64,000 bases of DNA from Polytrichum commune (GCA_950295325.1 OX485808.1:14448501-14512500), one strand, 5' to 3'; shown: positions 20,871 to 33,830, numbered from the stretch's first letter. Notes: generated by a model not told the origin, from the letters alone. Made by a program: numbers and translations.

Positions 20871-21186
20871 TATTTTATTTAGTGTCATATGGCATTTTAT
20901 GTCACTGTGGTAACTTACCTAATGACCCTTCTTATGAACAAGTCTACAAATATATTGTCACCCCAATTTATTTTTAGGTCATCCACTTTTGGCATTTTTT
21001 GCATCTCAATAATTGTCGTGGATGATTGAAATTTGGATGAAAAAACACTTAGCAAGTGACAATAATTGCAACATCGTAAATCTATATGTTTGCATTTAGT
21101 GTTGGGGACACTACATGGGCGGTTTACAATTAGTATTGAGCAACTAGACGATTAGAATTGGTGACACTAAAGTACAATGTTTAGGG
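20871..21186. mobile_element. MITE family C, copy 2
   Basis: Starts CTACACTAAATATTTTATTT and ends GGTGACACTAAAGTACAATG. Same internal blocks as 19426-19797; its right-end palindrome is partly lost. Confidence 0.55.
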
Positions 21187-21984
21187 GTTGTTTACATCAT
21201 GGATCATGAAGTCGTCCCTTGCTCCTCTAAAACATGCGATTGGCCGTTGAACTCGTCCGGTACCACTTTGGTTTACATCAAGGGAAATAAAATAAAATGT
21301 AAGAGTGACCATGAAACTTGAGGTCTCTAAAAGGCCTATTTTCTAACCCACATTATTCATTGTCATGGTCCAAAGAATTTTGCAATGGGAGAGGCAAAGG
21401 AGGTTTTCTCACTGCAAATGTCAAGGGACCATAGCAAAGAAATGCCACTTTAATCAAATTTAATTAATTCATTCTTTCCATCGTTTCCATAGTTACGAGG
21501 AAAGAAGGGGAGAAGGTCAAACAGGAAGAAAATTCCCAACACTGCCTTGTTTTACATATAAAAATAATTCCGCACATTCATTTTTTGGTGCACGGTCACT
21601 TCTCTTAGTCCACGTTTGGTTTACACCTAGTCAAGGGCCCAACGCCTTTTTAGAAATCAAATCATGGAAGCGTGACCATGGAAAGATGCCCTCTGACATG
21701 GGACAACTTCATGGTCCATGGTGTAAACATCCCTTTAGGGCATGCCTCCTAAAATGTGGCATTCTATTTTAGACGCCACATTTAGATAATATAAGGTTTC
21801 CTGGACGCCAAAAATAAGAAGTGAATGTTTTGTCCGGAAATGTTGTGCAGACGTGTCATCGGAGGTGTTCTCTTTTATGACACTACCGTCGATGACTAGG
21901 TGTTTGTAGAGTTATAGACCCAACCTCATCGTCGACGACGCATAGTGATGTCGCTTGATCTCGCTCCACCTATGATGCCATTCT

Positions 21985-22400
21985 AGCTTGTTGAGATGGC
22001 ACCGTGTGATTTTATTGATTTGGTTCTCGATTCATATCGAAGTCAATTGGCAAAGTTTTGGCCTGATGAGAGGATCCATCTCATGGAATGACATCAATAA
22101 GAACTCTTCAATGCTTAGAAGAGGGAACCCGGCTCCAAGCTCCTCGTTGATAAGCATGATCATACAACGTTCTTCAATACGGGATGGGATGATATGAAGG
22201 GATGCTTTGAGCATTTGCGAATGTTCTGCAGTGGATTGGCAAATGCTTTCGCCAACACAACAAGCGTTGAGTCAGATTTTAACATTCTGAAATGGGAAAA
22301 AAAATGACTTTCAACAGTCAATGATGAACATGACGCTAGAGGGCATCTTTTAGGCCAAGCAACGCCGTGTTGTGATGGGAATCCATGTTCTGACTAGGTT
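21985..22400 (+). pseudogene. Decayed hAT-like transposase fragment
   Basis: 22206-22305 reads FEHLRMFCSGLANAFANTTS, then VESDFNILKWEK. The SVESDF.IL.WEKD pattern is one I associate with a repeated plant transposase-like protein, with the following bases still giving a LEGIFQAKQ-like string after a frame change. Upstream 22000-22205 has stops in all frames but a QLAKFWPDERIH-like string. It has several stops and shifts and is clearly non-functional. The family assignment is moderate at best. Confidence 0.4.
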
Positions 22401-22639
22401 TGATGATGGCGTCGGGGCCCAATAGAACGAGCAACTGACACTTTTACAACTTACGTCACGAAAATTGATTATATTCGAGGCAATTTGCCACTTTTTATAT
22501 ATTGCCGATTTTGATGATTTTTGGACGCCGAATTTAAGATAAAAGCAGTAAAATTGGCGTTTGCCATATCTTAGGAGGCCTGCCTTAGGGCCACTTCACA
22601 CATGAGACTGAGAGCATGTGACCATTACACTTCAAGCAC

Positions 22640-22990
22640 TCTCATTTGTGGACAAGGCGGAGCCGGTCCAAGTTCACTTCACACTATGCTCGAGGCACCA
22701 ACGGAGTATGTGAATGCAAGATGGATGTAAAGTCTACATGGATTCCTACATGGCATCCAATGGATCATGTTCCATGGTCACTTGGACTATTTTCAAAACC
22801 CACCACCTCTTGGAGGTAAGCCTAACACAAAACCAGGAGACCATGGCACTCCGAATGCTCCCAACCGTTGGTTTATTCTATTCGACCACATGTGAGGAGG
22901 ACCTACATGAATAGAAATCCCTTGAAACACCATTCGGTGGAGGGCCCGGACACACACCACCTCACACTACACTCGAGGGTCCGTGACCAC
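22640..22990. repeat. Dispersed repeat family E, copy 1
   Basis: Shares with 29655-29925 the blocks ACATGGATTCCTACATGGC, CAATGGAT(C/G)ATGT, GGAG(G/T)(T/C)AAGCCTAACACAAAACC(A/G)GGAGACCATG, CCTACATGAATAG and CCGTGACCACAC. Flanking text such as GGTGGAGGGCCCGGACACAC is repeat-like. Probably a retroelement or LTR remnant; no coding. Confidence 0.5.
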
Positions 22991-23518
22991 ACTACATGAT
23001 GTGGGCGGTGTGTTAGGACGGCGGCCTTAGGACACTTTTGTTTGGGCTCTCACAATCTCACGGTCACGGCTCCTGGCTCGTGTGTGAAGTGGCCCTTATA
23101 TAGTAGTGTGGCAGTTCGGGTCCTCCCCGTGCACCATCGCTGCCTGAACCCAAAGTGTGGGGGGAGGGTAACTAATAAGTAACTCAAAGGGAGTTAGTTA
23201 AGTTAAAGGGGGTTCACTGCAGGGAGCTGCTGTGCTCACACGCACTGCCAAAGCCTGCCACGTCCACTGTCCCTTGCTTTGGTTGCGTGAATGAAATTAA
23301 TAAGTTACACTCCCCCTGCTGCCTCCTCACACGTGCCGCCCGAGCCCGCCCTTGCTTTATTAGCAATGGCCCGGCCTGACCACCCCCATTACCCCTGGCC
23401 CCTCGGAGCAAGCAACACTTTCATTTCCCATCAATTTTGGCCCCAGTCCCCTTATGGCCGCTGTCCCCCCTTGCCCAGCTCACGCGTTAATTGGCATGCT
23501 TTTGCCGCTGGGGATTCG

Positions 23519-23578
23519 TGGAGAGAGAGAGAGAGAGAGAGAGCCCGGGAACTGTTTTGGCCATATATATATATATAT
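23519..23578. repeat. (GA)n and (TA)n microsatellites
   Basis: GA repeat at 23519-23541 and TA repeat at about 23563-23578, directly before a family F copy. Confidence 0.85.
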
Positions 23579-23790
23579 AGTCGGTCGAGATCCGAGTGAT
23601 TCTAAATCCAACTGGTTGGTTACATGTTGACATCCTCCGGTTTTGTTTTCTTCATTTGAGGTATGTTTGTTCTATAGATTCTTCTGAAATAATCGGTAAT
23701 TCGCCTGAAGTCTCCAACTTCAACCGCTTATTTCTCAAGCTCCACCGGTTTGTTCGCCTGTAACTAACCGCCGGTTGTCCCCGAGCCTTG
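23578..23790 (+). mobile_element. MITE family F copy left of the minisatellite
   Basis: Starts at AGTCGGTCGAGATCC (its left CCGGGAAG end is replaced by the TA repeat) and ends GCCGGTTGTCCCCGAG. The 57-bp array follows within about 30 bp. Confidence 0.55.
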
Positions 23791-23814
23791 GAGAGGGGGA
23801 ATTATCGCATACGA

Positions 23815-24276
23815 GCGCACCTCTCGTTCATCCAACATGAAGGCCTTGAAACGGTATGCAGCCCGGACCAGTGCTCCCTCTCGCTCGTCCAACATAAAGG
23901 CCTTGAAATAGTATGCAGCCTGGACCATTTCCCCTCTCATTCATCCAACATAAAGGCCTTCAAACAATATGCAGCCTCGGACTGGTGCCCCTCTCGTTCA
24001 TCCAACATAAAGGCCTTGAAACAGTATGCAGCCTCGGACTGGTGCCCCTCTCGTTCATCCAACATAAAGGCCTTGAAACAGTATGCAGCCCGGACTGGTG
24101 CCCCTCTCGTTCCTTCAACATAAAGGCCTTGAAATAGTATGCAACCTTGACCAATGCCCCCTCTTGTTCATCCAACATAAAAGCCTTGAAACAGTGTGCA
24201 GCCCAAACCAATGCCCCCTCTCGTTCATCCAACATAAAGGCCTTGAAACAGTATGTAGCCCGGACCAGTGCCCGGG
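23815..24276. repeat. 57-bp minisatellite, 8 units
   Basis: The core TCCAACATAAAGGCCTTGAA recurs at 23831, 23888, 23944, 24001, 24058, 24114, 24171 and 24228, a period of 57 bp (56 twice). Units differ by a few bases. 57 bp is 19 codons, so long repetitive frames appear on both strands (IQHKGLETVCSPDQCPLSF type), but the two 56-bp units shift frame and I do not consider it a gene. A family F copy lies on each side. Confidence 0.9.
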
Positions 24277-24495
24277 AAGTTTTTGGGCATAGTCGGTCGA
24301 GAGCCTTGTGATTCTAAATCCAGCCGGTTGGTTACATGTTGACATCTTCTGGTTTTGCTTCCATTCATTCGAGGTATATTCTATAGATTCCTCTCTGAAA
24401 AGATCAGTAATCCTCTTGAAGTCTCCAACTTCAACCGGTTATTTCTTCTCAAACTCAACCAGTTCATCTGTAACTAACCACTGGTTCTTCCCAAG
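24268..24495 (+). mobile_element. MITE family F copy right of the minisatellite
   Basis: Begins GCCCGGGAAGTTTTTGGGCA immediately at the end of the last 57-bp unit and ends CCACTGGTTCTTCCC. Confidence 0.6.
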
Positions 24496-24614
24496 CAGTG
24501 GCCCGGACGTTATTATTTTTGGTGGATTTGGCACCGGAATTGGTTTCAAAAACCCTGAATTTTTCTGGCCTAAGTCATTTGACATGAATCGGCAACAAGC
24601 TTATAAGGGGGTTC

Positions 24615-24680
24615 AAGGTTTTATGAATGTTGGATGGATGAGAGGTACGCTCGTATGCGATATTTCCCTCTCTCTCTCCG
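24615..24680. repeat. Inverted partner of the minisatellite edge
   Basis: GTTGGATGGATGAGAGGTACGCTCGTATGCGATATTTCCCTC, here given as positions 24629-24670, is the reverse complement, with few changes, of 23795-23840 (GGGGGAATTATCGCATACGAGCGCACCTCTCGTTCATCCAAC region). The array is therefore flanked by a short inverted repeat about 800 bp apart. Confidence 0.55.
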
Positions 24681-25254
24681 GGATTTGTTATGTCTAGGTA
24701 AACTCACCCATTGCAAAGGTGGAAACATTGTGAAACTATTATATAGCTTGTACATGTCTAAGTTTAGAAGATTTGATCGCATTAGAGACCCCAAATTAAG
24801 TCGAGTGGATTTCAGTTGAAATGAATCAACCCACAACCATGTAGGGGACTCTAAATTTACTAGAGCCCGGGCTTCATCCATTTACTTAGCCTTAGCCTTA
24901 GCCTGCTTTCACGATGGGAATTGTGTTACCTTACCAATAATTCCCACGCACTAAATGGATCTATAATTTATAAGGGTTTAGTAGACTCTAGAATCGTCTT
25001 CATAGATGTTGTAATCATCTACCGGTCAAGAATGAGTGGTGAGATTCGCCACTTTAAAATTGATGTTGGAATCGCAAGCTTGAGTATGCAACCCGGGTCT
25101 TCGGGAAGAACACTTCCATTTCCCATCAATTTAGTGTGCAAACACCTTATGATTGTTGTAGAAGTACCTTGCCCTCCCCCGCTCCCACTTTACCCTCGGG
25201 GCCTATGTTAAACGACCACGCTTTCACTATGGTGGGTTGCATGGTCTTACCCTT

Positions 25255-25715
25255 ACACCATTTATGGTATTTAGTGTCACGTACACTATTTGTGAAGGGC
25301 CTAAACTAGATGCCCAGACGTCTTGACGTGTCACGTCCGTTAATTGTCAATATGATATTATGCGTCAATATAAGTAACTTTTTAAGGTGAAATTATATTA
25401 TATTTTGACATTTATTGTGGCATATTGGGATACTTCATATGATAGTTTTGCGTTTTAGTAGGCAAGAGGAAGATATTATTGAGCATACGAATGTTAAGTG
25501 CAACCTCATATACCTAAACATAGGCATATACCTCATATTACTATTGCACATACTCATGCCAACTTGATATTAGTAAGCGCACTTGATCACCAAGTGTCAT
25601 GAGGTGACTCTGATGGCGAAGTTGTTGATCAATAGTGTAACCTAGCACACACCTCAAAATAGGGTAAGTGACAATATTACGTATGTGACACTAAATACCA
25701 TAAACGGTGTAGATG
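25255..25715. mobile_element. MITE-like family D, copy 2
   Basis: Begins TGGTATTTAGTGTCACGTAC and ends GTGACACTAAATACCATAAA, so the ends are inverted repeats. Colinear with 19773-20375. Confidence 0.55.
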
Positions 25716-27075
25716 AATTTGTAGTCTATGTTGGTAGTAGATTATAGATTCGTATAGGTAGATTTTGCAACCATGTGGTGACCAAGAATAAGCGTTTGAG
25801 ATCCGTGGCATTTTCAGTTGTGGTTTCATTACATTCATTGCATTCATTGCTTTCTTGCTCACATTGTGCTGGCATGGGAGGTGTGATTGTGATCACTCAA
25901 GGTACATCTTTACAAGTCTATTCCAAAGCGCACAAATGGGACACTTGCCATTAAGAAATTTATGTTGGAACAACAAGCTTGATGTGGGAGTACTATACAG
26001 GTGGTATGCAGGGCACGTGCTAAACGCTCATCCTCTCACTATGGAATTGCGTGGTCTTAGTCTTACCACTTCATTCATTGACATATGTAGATAAATGGTT
26101 AATTCAAGATTCACTTTCATAGATTTGGAACCATCTCGTTGCCAAGAACAAAAGGTAAGACCATGGCATTTTCATAGAGTTTTAAACAAAAAGACCTTTC
26201 TACCACATCTATTGTTTTCTTGCTACCGATGTGTTTGGATGCGAGAGCTGATTGTGATTGTTTTGAGTTTTGAGATAAATCGTTCCAAATCTACTCCAAA
26301 GAACAGGAATGAGCCACCTGCTTTTTCAAAACTGATGTCGGAGCAACAAGAGTAATACAGTGTACTTTTGTATCATTATATTCTATCCCATAATTGCCTG
26401 CAACTTTCCTGGCCTGGGTTGAAGAACCACAAACCTTTGGTTAACTTCAGTGTCCGGGGAGGTTTTTTGAGCATAACTGGTTGAGATCCTAGGGTTTCCA
26501 AGTCCAACTGGCTACATGTTGACATCTTTCGGTTTTCCTTTATTAATTTGAGGTATGTTCTATAAATTCCTCCAAAATAATTGGTAATTTTCCTGCAGTC
26601 TTGAACTTCAACCGGTTATTTCTCAAACTCAACCAGTTCATCTGTAACTAGCAACCAGTTCTCCACGTTCACTGCTTAGCTTTGTCTCAAGTGCAGAATA
26701 CACTTAAAATAAGAGATAGAAAGTCCTTGAAACTTTTGTGAAAAGCCTCATATTGTGCTTGCATTACAAGGAAAAAGGATTTGTGAGAGGTCTTCAGGAC
26801 CAAGACACTAAGTCCGAGGTGGTGTTCTGTAATATATACTGTCTTGCAAACATAAGTCGAATTCCAGAATAGGTTTCCTCATTTACTAGGTACAACTATT
26901 ATGCCCAGGCAACAAACAATTGCAACATGCACAGGAACTCACCCCTCCAGTGCATTATGTATAAGTTATTTTGCTGGTCATTGAGCAGATAGTGGCAGAA
27001 GCTGCATGCAGCTCATGCGTATAACTGTATACCATACAATTATACGCCTACTACAAGAGGCCATGTTAATTCACC
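25716..27075. other. Spacer downstream of the SDR gene, with one family F copy
   Basis: 25800-26400 contains short frames with no recognised product. A family F copy lies at 26448-26665 (TCCGGGGAGGTTTTTTGAGC to CATCTGTAACTAG). 26680-27075 directly follows the SDR stop codon on the minus strand and probably includes its 3' untranslated region. Confidence 0.45.
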
Positions 27076-30000
27076 TCAAGAGGACTTTTTAAGTAAGGCG
27101 CTCAAGTTGTACCCACTGCCACCCTCCTTGTAGGACCTGAGTCGCTTGGGTCCCATCTGCACACCAGTCTCTTTTGTGTCGGACCACAAGAAGCTCAAAA
27201 GCACAAGGAGGGAAATGTGACACAAGCAGCCATATCGAATAGCAATCATGCTTTTGGAATTTTTGTCTCCCACATGATGTCATCCAGGATGGTACTTCCA
27301 ATTCCAGCAGTATACATTCAACATAAAAAGGCAGGTGGGTTTTTCCAGATGATATTGCAACTCAAAGGAAGTGTTACCTTATTGATGACGAAAAAGCCGA
27401 TGAAGGGACAATACTGCATGAGGTACATGAAAGCGAGGATGGGCTGCAACATCCAAGACAACCAGAAGTTCAACATAAGTGCTCACTATAAGTTTATAAT
27501 ACTATACCTGTAGCTAGTAAGTACAATGACACAACTCAACAATGACAATTTTCCTGACTGTCATTCAGGTTTCGCACACAAGTCACACCTCATTAACGGA
27601 CACCGAGTAGTGGCTCCTGAGATTGCCTCTTTCAGATTGCTCAGGAATTAGGACACAACTGCAGAGAATTTACATTCATTACTAGATGTCAAGAACCCTA
27701 TGAAGTGGTGTACCTGGTTACATAACCAAGCTTCACCCAACTCGTATGCGCCTGCTTTGACAATCAATTCGGCACATCTGGGCACTGGCAGACGCTTCTG
27801 GAAAGACAAATCAAAATGGGTTCAGGTCATGTCCTTCTCTGGATACTGCACAGCAGAAAAAGGACTACTACATTATAGCAATATTGAACCTGCACCAACA
27901 TCTCAAGAATATCAGCCTGCACCAACCTCCAGTTTCTTCTCCCCAGGTTGACTTGGTCTTGGCGTATCAATGGGACCAGGACATGCCACTGTGACCTTAA
28001 TACCCTGTGCAAGGACCTGTCAAGCAACAGACACAGTTCAGATACCCACTTTCAAACAAGCTCCCAACCCTTCTAGGTTGCATTTGAGGGTCATAGACAA
28101 GGCAACCATCAAATCTTGAACAATCGGTTGCCAATCAACTGCAGTAGACAAAGCGGTGTGGGTTTTATTCTCCATGGAACCATGCTACCAACTTTCAACC
28201 ACCCAACTAAGGTGTGTGGCTCTATTGAAATGAAGTGAATTTGATTTTAAAGTTTGGGAAGCCGATAATTGTGGGCACTTCTAACTCCACTGACGATTTT
28301 GGCCCTTGGGTTGGATTGGTAATTGACTCATCCAGTAAGCCATTACGAATCACACAGACTGTCATTTCAAGTTACAGAATTGGAGTTGAGATGCAAAAGC
28401 TTTAGGAGGTCAAAGTGAGGGTACTCTCTTGAATTGAACACTTAGGGCCTCGCATAGAATGGTGTCTATATTTTGAGGACATAGTCCAACCTCGTTGTAA
28501 CAAGTGTCCTTTTGGTGTCCGTTATAGCTACCTCTCCATTATAGGTGTCTGATTAAGAAGAGTGACCATAAGGTCCACATACCTTAATGTTAGCAGGTGG
28601 AATCAACACTGAAAGTGTGGTTGATCTAGGGCCTCAAGAGACAAGGGGGAAAGGACAAAGGACAAATCAGGTTGCCCCTATTATGACTGTAAAAACGAGG
28701 TGGTAGCCCTAATGGATGAAGAGAGCCTCAAATTACATATTGTTTGTGAACACTTCTTTGTCATAATTGGACTAAACGCGTGGATTATAAGCAGAGTTGG
28801 TGTTGAGTGGTCCGTGAGAACCTCAGAACGAAGTGAGTGGAAGTAGCCATTGACAGCATGTTTTGAGGCCGCATAAATTGTTTGACCAGGAGATGGAACT
28901 TTTCCTGCCACACTGCTCACCTACAAGACAATGGCCAAATCATCAGATAACCAATATGAGCAGGGACTCCAAATTATCCAGCTGTACAGAATGCGGTTGC
29001 CTGATTGTCCAGGACCATACATACATTTCACAACAAGTATAGACTGCTCTCAATGATATGTGACAACCAGGATTTCATACCACGACAAATTGGCCTGTCC
29101 CTCTCCGCAGCATTCCTGGAAGAACTTGTTGCGTCAACCGAATTGTGCCCAGAACATTTACATCAAAAGTTTTCTGCAGTTCCACTTATCAATTGTCATG
29201 ATAGGCAAATCAAGCAGTGGAACATATACTTCTCAATGTAGATGCTAATTTTGACAGTACTCAAAACAAAATATCGGTTCCATATTTTCATCTACTTTGG
29301 TTGTCTGATTCCATCGTACAACTCTGCAATGAAACCGAAAAGAGCTTGGTTGAAATTAAGTCTTCACCATGTGGTAGCAACAAAGAATACCTGGAGCATG
29401 TCATCTGGATAGTCAACAGCCGGGCCGACCTGCAGGATTCCAACCAACATGGAAAGGATATAAGTCATGGCCAGAAGAGAGTCACCTGCCATTACAAAGG
29501 TCCTTTCAATTACTTTAGGGGCACTTTACACTAGAGCTTGAAGGTCGGTGACCAGTGAAATCTAAAATCTCACATTGGTGGAAAATGCTAAGACCAACCC
29601 ACTTCACTTTATACTAGAGCTTGAGGGCCTAAGGGACCAAGGAAGTTTAAACACTTGAAAATCCTACATGGATTCCTACATGGCGTGCAATGGATGATGT
29701 GTTAAGGTCTAGCAGATTATGTGAAGCCCACCTCAAAGAGGTCAGTCTAACACAAAACCGGGAGACCATGATGCTTCAAAATTTCACACAAATATAATAA
29801 TTTATAATGACTTATAATAACTTATTGTGTAGAAGGGCCCACATGAATAGGATGGTAATGAAATAGCATTTGGTTGAGAGCCCGATCATGTATGTCTTTC
29901 CACTACAATTGAAAGCCCGTGACCACACAAGCTTCAATTTCAAATCTCATTTGTACAGCCTTCGGATGAGATTCAAGCGCCCTCACACTGTCATGATCAT

Positions 30001-32322
30001 GGCCCTTACAGAGATGATGGTGTATTTAAATATTTCATTGAAAAGGAGAGATAAAGATGGTCATGTTACAGTGTGAGCTCACCGGACGACCAGCAGCAGC
30101 ATTGTGCACCATAATATCAATTCCAGCTCCTCCAAAAGCCGCTTCAGCTTCATCTACAAATTTTCTCAGATCCTTGACCCCTAATGTGATGTCTGCTGGC
30201 AGCACCACCACATCATGTGGTGCATGCTTTCCTGTAACAACAACCCACCCCATAGTCAATAAGACAGCTCTCAAGGTGCATTTACACATAATCCACTGTA
30301 TTGGTGGTTGGTGATTGTGGTTTACATTCTTTGGCTCTGTTTTTGAGGGATAAAGACTATTGATGACAACCACAAGCACAACTACTCTACCTTGCTGAAC
30401 AATGATACAAGGTGTAGTTGGGAGTAGTCGTGATGGTGGTTGTAGTTTTGCTTTCTTTGGTTCTATTTTGTTTGTAGTTACTATGTGACACTGAAAGAGA
30501 ACTTCAAGGCCAAAGCAAGGGAGAAAATTTGTAGGAGGCAACCACTCTTAGACAAACTTTCCACTAGAATCCACAAATTGTTTGTGTCTCATTCCACTAC
30601 GGATTGCACCAAAAGGAGGGATGATGATTGGGGTCAACTTCAAGAGCAGTTTTGTAAATGAAAAAAAATCGGAGTTGTGGTTGAAGGTGGGCTCAAATCC
30701 CAACTCAACTGCCATGGTAGTTGTGTGTAAAAACACCTTCAAGTAACATGAATTTTAAACAACATGCCAACTCAGATGAGCCTAAAATATAGAGATGCCT
30801 TTGATCCTTCAAACCTTGTCCCACTTCCCATGATGCTCTTAATTGATCAAGAACGCAGCAGTTCCTGCTTTGAAAAGAGCTCTTGATACTGGCAACAAAA
30901 TCCTCATCACTCACAACTGCATTCGAAGTTATCTACCACAACAACATGAAAGCACATCCAAAGTAGGTAAGCTCTTAAAACAGGTATTAATCACCTTTCA
31001 AGGAGGCCTTCACCAGCTCCAATTCAGCTCCCCTTCGAGCTGTTATGATAAGCTTTGCACCCAATCTAGCATATTCTTGGGCAAGCGCTTCTCCTAAATC
31101 ATATCCAAGTGTTGGGGTTTTAGAATGCAAACCTTTTGTTTAGATGCAATGACTTGAGATGTAAACAAAGACAGAAAGAGATGAAGAGCGCGGATCCTCT
31201 ATCTTTTTGTGATTTTGTCAATTAATCAGCTGTCCTCACAGAAACTTGTACAGTATGAGCATGCATACAATCTAGGAAAAGTAGGGATAGACTGTAAGAT
31301 TGAAAGCTTGCATAAAATCGGAAATATCATGCTCGCATATTTGATATAGGTAGCATACCAATATTTTGACTAGCCCCGCTAATCCACACCACCTGCACCA
31401 GACATGGATTACAATCACTAAAGGTAAGCGAGCCTTAAACGAACACTTTTAGCTTTGAACCCACTTCTCATAGGATACAAAACATGCAATTAGTGCGCGA
31501 GAATTAGCCACTGCAAATCGTACCTGTCGTCAATTCCCTCATTATTTTCAGAGCTCATGAATATCTTATTCAATATCAAAGTGAAGATTCTTTCATATTA
31601 ACTGATCATATAGGCCCTCCAATCTCGTTGATGACTATTGAGCCTACAATGCTCAACAAATTTTAAGCACGTAGTTCAATCTCTTTTAATTCACAAGAGA
31701 TCTTTTTTGGAGTCCGTTCTTAGGTCCACACCTAACCACACACCACTCAAATATAGGAGTCCATTTAAGATGTCAAGTAACCAAATTAGGCCCGCTTACC
31801 TTACTAAATTGTTCCAGAATCCACATGTAAGAGAATCCATCCAAGTAGTGCTGCTTCCAGAAACCACAACAAATGTGCTCCCTTGGAAGCTCAAAAACTA
31901 ACAAATTGCAGGAAAAGGAACTCTACAAGTTGCAAATCTTGGAGGTGACGAACCATTGAGATTGAAGAAGTTGAAATCCTCCTTACCTTGTCCTCGATTG
32001 CACTTCGTGGAGTCGGAGGCCGCCTACTCAACGCAAAATCCCCTGTAATAATCACAGACCAATTGTAACCTCCAATTCCTACCACGACCGCAACCAAAAT
32101 GCTCCTGAATATTCAGAGAGCTCTCCTAATGAAATTCCTATCCACAAATGGAGCTTGATTTTCGAACCACGAAATCAAAAGTCGACTTGCAATTGCAGAA
32201 CATCGAAAAACCTCGTGAAAGTTACAGATTCAAAAAGAGAACGAACCATCGGTGGTTGCGAAACTGTAGACGAAGAAAAGGAATGCCGGGAGCAGGAACG
32301 CTGCGGCCAGGAGGATCAACAT
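27076..32322 (-). CDS. Short-chain dehydrogenase/reductase, DHRS7-like, 12 exons
   Basis: Intact gene of 321 residues. Exons: 32247-32322, 31987-32042, 31359-31392, 30995-31093, 30083-30231, 29391-29429, 29081-29173, 28822-28920, 27927-28016, 27714-27797, 27378-27443, 27076-27156. All joins keep frame with GT donors and AG acceptors. Residues 1-20 form a hydrophobic anchor (MLILLAAAFLLPAFLFFVYS). SGASQNIG (49-56) is the cofactor-binding turn, HNAAAG (about 131-136) the NAG-type motif, and NVLGTI (157-162) follows. Ser185, Tyr198 and Lys202 (YAASK) are the catalytic residues, and CPGPIDT (227-233) follows. Residues 274-295 are a second hydrophobic stretch and the tail is basic. This matches classical SDRs of the DHRS7 type: membrane-associated, probably ER, NAD(P)H-dependent carbonyl or steroid-type reduction. 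The substrate cannot be read from sequence. The third-position Gly of TGxxxGIG is Asn here. Introns hold family E and other repeats. The 5' half is duplicated at 59456. Confidence 0.88.
29655..29925. repeat. Dispersed repeat family E, copy 2, in an SDR intron
   Basis: Matches 22640-22990 and lies in the intron between SDR exons 5 and 6. A preceding CTAAAATCTCACATTGGTGG is typical of repeat ends in plants. Confidence 0.5.
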
Positions 32323-32359
32323 GGCTGGTGAATGGAGGAAAAACCTAGTTCCGCAATTG

Positions 32360-33510
32360 CATGTGCAGTGCAACAAAGGCAAAAACACAGAGTGTGAGCT
32401 TGACACAACATACAGAGCGAGAGAGACGGCTAAGATATATACCTGTATTAGATTTGAAAACCAGGGGTCAGGCAGGGTATGAGGAAACACAGAGCGCGTG
32501 GGTGGAGGAGGAAATCTACAAGAGAGATAGTTTTAAGAATCCAGGTATGAGAACAGAAGCGAAAGGTTAACATCTACAAATAGCATAGATTTCGGAAGTG
32601 GAAAGGTCACCAGGGCAATAAGGTATGTGGGTGTTATTTGGTTCGTTTTTCATCTTCTCCAACTTCTACCGATCATATTCACACAACAAAAATTGTGATG
32701 CATAATCAAATCTACGATGAAACATCTAGAAAAACCGGGTTGAAAATCGAACGTCCCCCGATTTAGTTATGGTTAATGGACATGCATGTTTGTTGATTTC
32801 TTAACTGAATGCATAGATCCTCCCTATTGAGTTTAGTATTGAGTGTAGAATAATTATCAATATTTGAAGATGTAGTCCAATGTCTTTTAAATACATGTCT
32901 TTATGATGTTTGCTCTTTGATCCTCCCAAACCACATACCGATCAAATAGAGGGGTCCGATTAAGAAAACAAGCCACTTAAGACCCAATCTACCTTTGGGG
33001 GCAACAGGGGAGAGTGGCATAATGCACATGATACAACAGACAGAGCAAGAGAGATGGTTGAGATCTACATAATTTATAGATTTTAGAACCAGGGGCTCGG
33101 CAGGGTAGACGAATCCTGAGCGGGAGGGTAGAATCTATAAAAGAGCATAGATCTGAGAACCAAATCAAGCAGAGAGAACCAGGGCCTGAGTGTGAAAGCA
33201 AAATCCTAATATGTACAAAAGGCGGTGGATTTGGGAATTGGAACGACCAACAGGGGCAACAGGGAAGAGAGGCAAGGTGAGCCTGATGGAACAGACTGAG
33301 CGAGAGAGACAACCCGGATCTACGAATGGCATAGATGTAGTAACCAACGGAGGGGGCAGGGGGAGGACAAACATAGAGTGAGACTGAGGGTGGAGGATCG
33401 AGTCCACGAGTGGGGTAGATTTGAGAACCCGGGCGTGAGAGTGGAAGCCAAATGATGATATGTACCGGGGGAGTAGATTTAGAATCGGAAAAGGCAAGGA
33501 CAATGTGCCA
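32360..33510. repeat. Imperfect tandem repeat of about 250 bp upstream of SDR
   Basis: Three diverged units share ACAGA(G/C)(C/A)GAGAGAGA(C/T)GG, AGATTT(G/T)(A/G)GAACC, GAGTGGAAGC(G/C)AAA and GGAA(T/G)TGGAA(A/C)G(G/A)CCA(A/C)CAGGG blocks. The minus-strand frame at 32989-33699 runs through it, but it is repeat-driven (Pro/Leu/Ser-rich) and I do not call it a gene. Confidence 0.5.
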
Positions 33511-33790
33511 AAATGCATTCATATAAACACCACCGTTAGAGTGGGTCAAAAGTAGTCCAATTGTAGTTGTTGGAGACGAGCTCTCGGTTTCATAATTGGC
33601 CATAACTTTGTCCTTGGATGAATGCAATTGTATGAGTGGATGAGAGCTCCACGAGTGGATAACTTGTGTTGCATTGAATTTGAATGTTGTCATTTTCAAG
33701 TTTATATCATTTTAATCCATGTGCGTTGAAGTCTATGGAGGGTCATACATGAGCAAATAAAAAATAGTAAACTTGTGGGGAGCAAGATTG

Positions 33791-33791
33791 G

Positions 33792-33830
<39 letters not shown>

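Noticed and set aside
23788-24292. Repetitive frames over the 57-bp array as a gene
   Set aside because: Similar frames exist on both strands, the 56-bp units shift frame, and there is no flanking coding signal.
32989-33699. 236-residue minus-strand frame upstream of SDR
   Set aside because: It follows an imperfect tandem repeat, is low complexity, and its counterpart in the duplicated segment has a different frame structure.
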